Of a DNA stretch of 5,304 nucleotides, positions 1 to 4,943 are shown one piece after another. How positions within the stretch are numbered: the stretch's first letter is position 1; the number at the start of each line of letters is the position of its first letter. The notes beneath the pieces were generated by a model, which did no database searches, had not been told where the DNA came from, and saw only the letters and a list, made by a program, of their open reading frames with translations. This stretch comes from DALYCO01 sp964535545 (GTDB taxonomy: Bacteria > Patescibacteriota > Minisyncoccia > Phycocordibacterales > UBA9973): contig CAZHUT010000047.1 of the NCBI GenBank assembly GCA_964535545.1, positions 1-5,304 on the forward strand. The letters are read 5' to 3'. Position numbers and translations under genes: made by a program.

Positions 1-27
1 TTCGGACGGCTTATCTTCATGTATTTT

Positions 28-1044
28 TTACAACGTTTTTTCAAGCTCAATGAGCTTCTTCACCCCATCATAGAGCTGCTGGTAAATCTCAGCTTCAGTT
101 ACCCCCAAACGGCGCTTGTTGGAAATATCATAGATCCCCTCAGAAGACTCTGAGTGTTCTCCATGCACGCCACGAATGGAAAGCCCGAGTGTGCCACAAA
201 TTGCCTTAAAGTTCGGACTTGCCGAAAACTTAGGAATCTTGATGTGTACTGATGCACGCATCGCAGTTCCGAGGTTTGTTGGGCACGTGGTGTGATACCC
301 ACGAACATCATCAAATGCAAAGTTGATCTTTTCATTGATGATGTTGAGTGCTGATGTCAGGCGTGTAAACACCTCGGCAATATCAGCCCCTGGCTGCATA
401 CTAATGATACGCATACTGTCCTCTTCTGAGATCCAGACCAAGAACTTCTTATCGTCTGAAAAGAAGATACCACGATTCTTTGGCCAGTCACGGTTTACGC
501 CGGCACTTTCCAAGAAACGATCGCCTTGCTTGAACAAAAAGTGGTCTTCAACCAATTTCTGACGTACTTCGTCAGTCATGCCGTCGAGTTTGTAGTACGT
601 ACCCTTGAGGTCTCCTGTGAGTGACTCAAGTACGGCAATGATTTCTTCTTCCATACTTGCACGATCTTCTGCGCTGATGGCAGATGGGAATGCGTACTTT
701 GCAAAGTTTCGTCCGACACGAATGCGGGTCGAAACGACATAGGCGCCTTCGGGATCGAGGTTTTCGACTGGAAGTCCTAAGAGAGAGAGATTGCTTGTAT
801 GACCGCTCATATCATAGTTATGATATTCCTTGATAATAGGGTCAAAGAGCGGTGCAAGCATGGTGTATGACTCAGGGTCACCTGCGTAGACACCAATACT
901 TGAATCAGGATTGTCTATGCCTGATTGAATCGCTTTTTGAAGCGTCCATCCGTGCGGCGTTACCACATCTTTAAGCTGCATTTGCACTACTTCACTACAG
1001 TGCTTTTTCATTAACATGTCGGGGTTTGTTGTAATTTCTGTCAT
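28..1044 (-). CDS. Arginine kinase (ATP:guanido phosphotransferase)
   Basis: This is a phosphagen kinase that reversibly moves phosphate between ATP and L-arginine in the cytoplasm, buffering ATP. The 338 residues include both family domains: the helical N-terminal domain (about 15-85) with the guanidino-specificity loop SSIGVYAGD (48-56), and the catalytic domain (about 100-335). Aligned from memory with Limulus arginine kinase, every key residue is present. The phosphate-binding arginines are R107, R109, R212, R263 and R291, and catalytic E208 lies in SEED (206-209). The reactive C254 lies in the signature CPTNLGT, and E296 in GEHSES. D47 and R176 match the D62-R193 salt bridge, and Y53 matches Y68. 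The usual NEEDHLR reads SEEDSMR here. McsB protein-arginine kinases lack the N-terminal domain, so that alternative is unlikely. The ATG at 1044 has no evident Shine-Dalgarno. The gene is transcribed alone from its own promoter, and its own terminator is not visible in the 27 bases left. Confidence 0.97.
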   Translation of the reverse strand: MTEITTNPDMLMKKHCSEVVQMQLKDVVTPHGWTLQKAIQSGIDNPDSSIGVYAGDPESYTMLAPLFDPIIKEYHNYDMSGHTSNLSLLGLPVENLDPEGAYVVSTRIRVGRNFAKYAFPSAISAEDRASMEEEIIAVLESLTGDLKGTYYKLDGMTDEVRQKLVEDHFLFKQGDRFLESAGVNRDWPKNRGIFFSDDKKFLVWISEEDSMRIISMQPGADIAEVFTRLTSALNIINEKINFAFDDVRGYHTTCPTNLGTAMRASVHIKIPKFSASPNFKAICGTLGLSIRGVHGEHSESSEGIYDISNKRRLGVTEAEIYQQLYDGVKKLIELEKTL

Positions 1045-1073
1045 AAGAACAATAGTTTAATTTAAATTTTGAA

Positions 1074-1104
1074 ATAATACTAACGTATAAGGGTATTTTG
1101 TCAA
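1074..1104 (-). promoter_or_regulatory. Probable sigma-70 promoter of arginine kinase
   Basis: Read on the minus strand, a perfect -35 box TTGACA (1104-1099) is followed after 19 bases by TATTAT (1079-1074), which differs from the -10 consensus at one base. The spacer is two bases longer than optimal. The predicted leader is about 24 bases, very AT-rich and without a Shine-Dalgarno. The -35 begins only 12 bases past the hairpin of the preceding gene, so arginine kinase appears to be transcribed separately from it. Confidence 0.6.
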
Positions 1105-1116
1105 TTACACAACAAA

Positions 1117-1137
1117 CCCCCGTTTTGTGAACGGGGG
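1117..1137 (-). terminator. Rho-independent terminator of the 105-residue gene
   Basis: CCCCCGTT (1117-1124) and AACGGGGG (1130-1137) form a perfect 8-bp stem around a 5-base loop. The hairpin starts 10 bases after the stop codon of the minus-strand gene at 1148-1465. On that strand it is followed by a moderate T-rich tail, TTTGTTGTG. The plus-strand side has five T after CG, so it could also stop plus-strand transcription, but no plus-strand gene lies upstream of it. Confidence 0.8.
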
Positions 1138-1147
1138 CGTTTTTGCA

Positions 1148-1465
1148 TTACTTTTTCTTCTTTCTCAGGTCGTGATATTGAGTGATTTTGATGAACTCCA
1201 TCTCTCCCTCCCACCCAATACTCTCAAGTATGTCATGTATCTTGTGGACGATGACATACTCACTGCTGTACAGTCGCAAAAATGGACGGCTTGTCCTTTC
1301 GGTATCGACAACTTTGGCGGTGAGCTCTGAAAAGGTGAGGTTTTTGTAATCATCTTCTGAAAGAATCTTTTTGAGCGCATTAGACAGTTGGTCTTTAAGT
1401 CTCATAAACTCTGAATGTACATAGCCATGAAATTCGATCAATGGCGCATAGTTATTTTTCTGCAT
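1148..1465 (-). CDS. Conserved-looking hypothetical protein, 105 residues
   Basis: I do not recognise this family. The product is a small, soluble, charged protein without a signal peptide or membrane segment. Residues about 12-40 look helical, followed by a mixed segment and a second helix-like stretch near 68-84. It ends in a basic tail RKKKK. It is judged real because it is framed by a near-consensus promoter upstream (1483-1510) and a strong hairpin terminator 10 bases past its TAA stop. The opposite-strand open frame over the same bases lacks such signals. The ATG at 1465 has no Shine-Dalgarno, and the predicted leader is only about 11 bases. It is divergent from the recombinase gene. 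The basic tail could suit nucleic-acid binding, but that is speculation. Confidence 0.7.
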   Translation of the reverse strand: MQKNNYAPLIEFHGYVHSEFMRLKDQLSNALKKILSEDDYKNLTFSELTAKVVDTERTSRPFLRLYSSEYVIVHKIHDILESIGWEGEMEFIKITQYHDLRKKKK

Positions 1466-1481
1466 GAGTTAGTTTTTCATA

Positions 1482-1491
1482 CACTATAGTG
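1482..1491. promoter_or_regulatory. Palindrome over the -10 box, possible operator
   Basis: CACTATAGTG is a perfect 10-base palindrome that contains the -10 box of the 105-residue gene. A repressor dimer site placed there would block that promoter. Because the motif is symmetric, it also offers a TATAGT -10 on the plus strand towards the recombinase, but no matching -35 is visible. The site is short and AT-rich, so chance is a real alternative. Confidence 0.25.
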
Positions 1492-1510
1492 ATTTTTGAT
1501 GGTATGTCAA
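1483..1510 (-). promoter_or_regulatory. Sigma-70 promoter of the 105-residue gene
   Basis: On the minus strand, TTGACA (1510-1505) and TATAGT (1488-1483) are separated by 16 bases. That is a perfect -35 and a -10 with one mismatch. Transcription should begin near 1476, giving a leader of about 11 bases before the ATG at 1465. Confidence 0.7.
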
Positions 1511-1649
1511 AAGTGCAGATTTGCTGAAATTATGGTCGCGACTACACTACGTATTCATCCTTCTGCATAGCTATACACCCCCCAACCAGTCTGGCATTAA
1601 TATAGATATGGAAACCGCCAGTATTGGCAAAATACAGAGCCCGATCTCA

Positions 1650-2935
1650 ATGAGCGAGGTACGGATCAAGTATTGCTTATACGCCCGCAAATCGACCGAA
1701 TCAGATGAGCAGCAGGCACTATCTATTCCTGCACAGATCAAGGAAATGGAAGCTATAGCCCAGAAACTCAATCTCAATGTTGTAGGAGTAAAGCAAGAGT
1801 CTCATTCAGCAAAAGAATCAGGACAGCGACCAGTCTTTCGAGAACTGCTTGAAGATGTCGCACGGGGCACCTATACAGGCATCCTCACCTGGGCACCAGA
1901 TAGACTTTCTCGAAATGCAGGAGATCTCGGATCCGTGGTTGATCTCATGGATCAAAAGAAACTCGTCCATATCCAAACCTATGGACAGACATTCTCCAAT
2001 TCACCAAGCGAGAAATTTCTTTTGATGATTCTATGTTCTCAGGCAAAGCTTGAAAATGATAACAAAAGCATGAATGTGAAGCGTGGACTGCGAGCGAGAG
2101 TTGAAATGGGGCTGTGGCCCTGTCGTCCGCCAACAGGCTATACCAAATTCAAACGTATGGACCAGAAATGCGAATCAGTGATTGATCCAGAACGAGCGCC
2201 AATTATCAAGCAAATCTTTGAAAAAGTCGGCTATGACGGCTGGAGTGGCAGGAAGATATACCACTGGCTCAAAGACGATATNNNNNNNNNNTCAAGACTG
2301 AAGCGAACATGCATTTGAGCCTCGGCAATCTCTACAAAATCCTCGAAAATCATTTTTATTACGGACGCTTCGAATTCCCAAAAGAATCAGGCAACTGGTA
2401 TAACGGTGCCCATGTTCCAATCATCACCAAAGAACTCTTTGATCTCGTTCAAGTACAAATCAAAAATCAAACGCTTCAACCACGATCCGAACAAAAGGAG
2501 TTTGCCTTCACCAAGATTATGACGTGCGGACTCTGTGGTTCAGGTATCACTGCAGATGAAAAATTCAAGAAACAAAAGAACGGAGTAACTCGCCGCTACG
2601 TCTACTACAAATGCACCAGAATACGAGATTCACAATGTCCGTGCGGATATATCAACGAAGATGATCTCATCACTCAACTTCAAGGTCTCATGGATGATCT
2701 GGAAATACAGACCGTGCCTATGCGAGAGAAAATCACTACAGAAGTGCACCGATTCAAGAAATTTGAGCAGATGCTACTTGGGACGAAAACGCCCGTGGCG
2801 GTGAAGGATATCGATATACGTAACTATGCGAAGTTCATCCTTATTGAGGGAACAATGGACGAGAAACGGGAGTTTTTGCGGTGTTTGAGGAGTGAGGTGG
2901 TGTTGGAGAATAAGAAGGTGGGGTTGAAGAAATAA
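1650..2935 (+). CDS. Large serine recombinase, interrupted by an assembly gap
   Basis: This is a site-specific DNA recombinase of the large serine (resolvase/invertase) family, used for integration or excision of mobile DNA. From the ATG at 1650, the catalytic domain starts with LYARKST. The nucleophile is S15, next to R13, with R85 and R88 in the PDRLSRN motif. The recombinase domain follows (GLWPCRPPTGY, later NLYKILENHFYYG), then a zinc ribbon: CGLC at 2525-2536, YYKCT near 2612, and CPC at 2636-2644. The C-terminal tail is short, and the total is about 425 residues. The gene is one frame before the 10-N gap and another after it; in-frame codons just after the gap read KTEAN, joining the halves naturally. 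I prefer 1650 because six residues before the conserved KY is typical. An ATG at 1608 and a TTG at 1521 are alternatives, and no start has a Shine-Dalgarno. No attachment site or cargo boundary could be identified. Confidence 0.93.
2282..2291. other. Scaffold gap of ten N
   Basis: Ten undetermined bases lie inside the recombinase gene. The codon begun at 2280-2281 and the codon ending in TC at 2292-2293 can be joined in frame only if the missing length leaves remainder 2 when divided by 3. Ten does not, so the N run is a placeholder and not a measured length. Family comparison suggests only a few codons are missing, and the codon ending in TC may encode Phe before KTEAN. Confidence 0.95.
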
Positions 2936-2945
2936 ATTTAGTATG

Positions 2946-2972
2946 AAAAAAGCTATCCAATTGGATAGCTTT
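2946..2972 (-). terminator. Rho-independent terminator between convergent genes
   Basis: AAAGCTATCC (2949-2958) and GGATAGCTTT (2963-2972) form a perfect 10-bp stem around AATT. On the minus strand the stem runs into six T (complement of 2951-2946), a classic terminator 17 bases past the TAA at 2990-2992. On the plus strand the T stretch is only three bases, so it is a weaker stop for the recombinase, whose stop codon lies 13 bases before the stem. Confidence 0.85.
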
Positions 2973-2989
2973 AAAGAAATTTTTGTTGG

Positions 2990-3541
2990 TTATAGTTTTA
3001 CACTAATCCCAAGCATCACTCTTTGTTTGCTTGACTCGAAATCATACGCCGGCATCAACCATACTTTTGTATCCAGTTTTTTGACAGTATATGTCGCAAC
3101 CGGTCCAGTACCATGGTATCGCCAAGTTCTGATGCCAAGGCTAAACTTTTCCTTGAACTTATAAGAAAGAGTTGAGTTGTACCAATAATTATCGGCGCCA
3201 TCTCCTTTTTCCCATAAGCTTAAGAATGAAGTTTTTCCTTTTCCGAGCCAAACAAAGGCAGCAGTGCGGTATAGTGCTGAATTTTGTTCAATACCAATAC
3301 TGGCACCGAATTCGATCCAATCTTTAGGAGAATAAGAAATTCCAACAAGTGCTTCAGACCATGTTTTTTCTACCAAGAGAAAGGTGGTCAAATTCACTTT
3401 TTTAGAGATTTTCTTTGTCCCATAAAAGTTGAAATCCATTTCAACTTTACCGCTCTCGGTATACCTTCCGTATATGCCGAGCTGAGAAAATGCTTTGAAT
3501 GAAAATATAGTAACTATAGAAAGAACGATAATGTATTTCAT
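2990..3541 (-). CDS. Exported beta-strand-rich protein, outer-membrane barrel-like
   Basis: From the ATG at 3541 the product is 183 residues. Residues 1-20 form a signal peptide with an LSIVTIF hydrophobic core and a likely cleavage after the AFSQ stretch. The mature part alternates polar and hydrophobic residues in repeated amphipathic strands (for example about 33-40, 65-71, 76-83, 92-99, 122-129, 134-140, 158-164 and 173-182) separated by short polar turns. It is rich in Tyr, Trp and Gly, as in small outer-membrane barrels. I do not recognise the family and no catalytic motif is visible. The open frame extends upstream to a TTG at 3646, but that TTG is the -35 box of a near-perfect promoter, so 3541 is the real start. 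The signal peptide style recalls Bacteroidota, which would be odd in a Patescibacterium lacking an outer membrane. Horizontal transfer or wrong host assignment are both possible. Confidence 0.7.
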   Translation of the reverse strand: MKYIIVLSIVTIFSFKAFSQLGIYGRYTESGKVEMDFNFYGTKKISKKVNLTTFLLVEKTWSEALVGISYSPKDWIEFGASIGIEQNSALYRTAAFVWLGKGKTSFLSLWEKGDGADNYWYNSTLSYKFKEKFSLGIRTWRYHGTGPVATYTVKKLDTKVWLMPAYDFESSKQRVMLGISVKL

Positions 3542-3613
3542 AACTGTTAATTTGAATTGGTTTTCGCTATCTCCAATGTATAGAAACAAGGAAAACCAAT
3601 CAATTACAGTTAT
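3540..3613 (-). promoter_or_regulatory. Long inverted repeat forming the whole 5' leader
   Basis: Arms at 3540-3565 and 3591-3613 are imperfect inverted repeats. They contain two perfect blocks, GAAAACCAAT with ATTGGTTTTC (10 bp) and CAGTTAT with ATAACTG (7 bp), with an AT-rich bulged part between them. The predicted transcript begins near 3611, so the leader RNA of the barrel-like gene should fold into one long hairpin whose base includes two bases of the start codon. The loop holds GGAG, the only Shine-Dalgarno-like sequence, but it is too far from the ATG to act directly. The hairpin could control translation or stabilise the 5' end. Confidence 0.55.
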
Positions 3614-3617
3614 TAGT

Positions 3618-3646
3618 ATGATAGCATAAAATACTATATATGTCAA
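3618..3646 (-). promoter_or_regulatory. Near-consensus promoter of the barrel-like gene
   Basis: On the minus strand, TTGACA (3646-3641) is followed after exactly 17 bases by TATCAT (3623-3618). The -35 is perfect, the spacing optimal, and the -10 has one mismatch. It predicts a start near 3611 and a leader of about 70 bases. It is divergent from the promoter of the 7-TM gene. Confidence 0.8.
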
Positions 3647-3676
3647 GTAAACCTAAGAAACCCAAAACATTGGTTG

Positions 3677-3685
3677 TGTTATCAT
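3677..3685 (+). promoter_or_regulatory. Extended -10 promoter, probably leaderless
   Basis: TG-T-TATCAT (3677-3685) is an extended -10 box. Exactly six bases (AAAAAT) separate it from the ATG at 3692, so the expected transcription start coincides with the A of the start codon. There is no -35-like box at the right distance and no Shine-Dalgarno, both of which fit a leaderless mRNA. Confidence 0.55.
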
Positions 3686-3691
3686 AAAAAT

Positions 3692-4303
3692 ATGGAATAT
3701 AAATTTCTTCTTGGGTACTCAGCTCTCATCATCGGTTTTATTAGTTATCTCCCGTATTATCGAGACATATTCAAAAATAAAACGAAGCCCCATGCGTTCT
3801 CTTGGTTTCTTTTCGCACTCCTTTCCTTTATTGGATTTGCTGCACAAAAGAGCGAAGGTGGTGGCGCTGGCGTATGGGTCACGGGAATAAGTGGAGTAAT
3901 GTGTCTTGGGGTATTTATTCTAGCGCTGTACAAAGGGACAAGAAATTTTGCTCTTGTTGATAAAATTTTTCTTATACTCGCTTTACTTACCTTGATACCG
4001 TGGATGCTAACAAAAGACCCACTAATATCAGTTATTCTCATCTCTTTAATTGATGTTTTTAGTTTTATTCCAACTATTCGACATGGATACCAATATCCGC
4101 ATGAAGAAACCGTTGTAACGTTTATGTTGAGTTCGGTAAAATTCATTTTAGGAATTTTAGCTCTTCAGGTGTACACAATATCTACTTGGCTTTATCCTGC
4201 TTCAATAGCACTGACTACAGTAGTTTTTGTTACTATTTTGATTTACAGGCGCAGACAGTTATCCTTTAATAACAAGAAAACACCCCTAAAGCAGAGTGTC
4301 TAA
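3692..4303 (+). CDS. Seven-TM membrane protein, PQ-loop/SWEET-like
   Basis: This is an integral membrane protein of 203 residues. Hydrophobic segments lie near 5-23, 36-52, 60-80, 87-105, 109-128, 144-161 and 167-185, followed by a basic, probably cytoplasmic tail with RRR at 186-188. The layout suggests an internal 3+1+3 duplication. The first half carries SYLPYYRD (18-25) with KPH (32-34), and the second carries SFIPTIRH (124-131) with YPH (135-137). The Pro at the helix end and the P-H motif recall PQ-loop and SWEET transporters, but the classic PQ pair is replaced by P-x-x-R. A transport role is inferred from the fold; the substrate is unknown. I recall similar unnamed proteins in Patescibacteria. 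The ATG at 3692 is preferred over the in-frame TTG at 3674, which lies upstream of the -10 box. Only 19 bases separate its stop from the next gene. Confidence 0.8.
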   Translation: MEYKFLLGYSALIIGFISYLPYYRDIFKNKTKPHAFSWFLFALLSFIGFAAQKSEGGGAGVWVTGISGVMCLGVFILALYKGTRNFALVDKIFLILALLTLIPWMLTKDPLISVILISLIDVFSFIPTIRHGYQYPHEETVVTFMLSSVKFILGILALQVYTISTWLYPASIALTTVVFVTILIYRRRQLSFNNKKTPLKQSV

Positions 4304-4307
4304 AAAA

Positions 4308-4316
4308 TGGTAAAAT
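4308..4316 (+). promoter_or_regulatory. Extended -10 promoter, probably leaderless
   Basis: TG-G-TAAAAT (4308-4316) lies exactly six bases before the ATG at 4323, the same geometry as the box before the 7-TM gene. It sits in the 19-base spacer just after that gene's stop codon. No Shine-Dalgarno is present. The hydrolase may also be read by run-through from the 7-TM gene, since no terminator separates them. Confidence 0.5.
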
Positions 4317-4322
4317 AAGTAT

Positions 4323-4943
4323 ATGAAGCTTACGAAATTTGAACAATCAGGATTCATCCTAGAGACTGAGAGCGGCTTCCGTCTCGCCTTTGATATTGGT
4401 AATAAAACACCCTTGGATAAACTCGAGGGTGTTGCTGCTGACGCTATGCTTATATCGCATATTCATGGCGATCACTTTTCGCTCGACCAGATCAAGAAGA
4501 TAAGTCCTAAAAAACTGTACCTCAACCATGAATGTATCGAAACGCTTGGTGAAGAAACCCTGTCATCAGAGATAGTACAAGTGAAAGTCGGTGATCTCAT
4601 TACTATTGGCAATATCACGGTGCAATTTTTCAATGTTGATCACGGCCCAAACGTATCAGCGCCACTGCAAGAAAACTTTGGATTCTTGATTACTGCCGAT
4701 AGCCAGAAAGTATATTTTGCAGGAGATATGTTCTATGAGTCAGGAATTGACGTCTCTAATCTTGAAGTGCACTACGCGCTTCTACCGGTTGGCACGCACT
4801 ATACCTTTGGTCCGCATGAAGCATTTGAGTTTGCAAAGAAATTCAAGAAGATCGGCAAGGTTATCTCGATGCACTATGCGAATAAGCCCGAGACACAGGC
4901 TGAATTTTTAGAGCTTGCAAAGGGAGTGTTTGAGGCGGAGTAA
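4323..4943 (+). CDS. MBL-fold metal-dependent hydrolase
   Basis: This is a cytoplasmic metallo-beta-lactamase-fold enzyme of 206 residues, related to the UlaG/Lactamase_B_3-type hydrolases. The metal-binding set is complete: H46-x-H48-x-D50-H51 in SHIHGDH, H107 in VDHGP, D135 in FAGDMF, and H184 in SMHYA. The GPHEAFEFAKKF helix before the last histidine is typical of this branch. It has no signal peptide, and its length is normal for a stand-alone catalytic domain. The family hydrolyses varied esters, lactones and phosphodiesters, so the substrate cannot be named from sequence. It follows the 7-TM gene by 19 bases and has its own leaderless-type promoter. Its TAA stop directly abuts the stop of the convergent gene at 4944, with no terminator hairpin between them, so the two transcripts probably overlap at their 3' ends. 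Confidence 0.9.
   Translation: MKLTKFEQSGFILETESGFRLAFDIGNKTPLDKLEGVAADAMLISHIHGDHFSLDQIKKISPKKLYLNHECIETLGEETLSSEIVQVKVGDLITIGNITVQFFNVDHGPNVSAPLQENFGFLITADSQKVYFAGDMFYESGIDVSNLEVHYALLPVGTHYTFGPHEAFEFAKKFKKIGKVISMHYANKPETQAEFLELAKGVFEAE

Noticed and set aside
99..562. Open frames on either strand inside the arginine kinase gene
   Set aside because: They overlap a gene with every family motif intact, show no domain or signal of their own, and are shadows of its codons.
1127..1330. Plus-strand open frame of 67 residues starting inside the terminator hairpin
   Set aside because: It is antisense to the 105-residue gene, starts within the hairpin, and lacks a promoter or ribosome site. The minus-strand gene has both a promoter and a terminator.
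1521..1649. Recombinase start at the TTG at 1521
   Set aside because: It would add 43 residues without resemblance to the family before the conserved KYCLYARKST start. ATG 1650 gives the usual spacing, with ATG 1608 as a second choice.
3542..3646. N-terminal extension of the barrel-like protein to the TTG at 3646
   Set aside because: That TTG is the first half of the -35 box of a 17-base-spaced promoter, the extension would put a second hydrophobic stretch before a complete signal peptide, and ATG 3541 fits better.
3757..4146. Minus-strand open frame of 129 residues within the 7-TM gene
   Set aside because: The plus-strand frame shows regular membrane helices and an internal repeat. The antisense frame has no recognisable structure or start signals.
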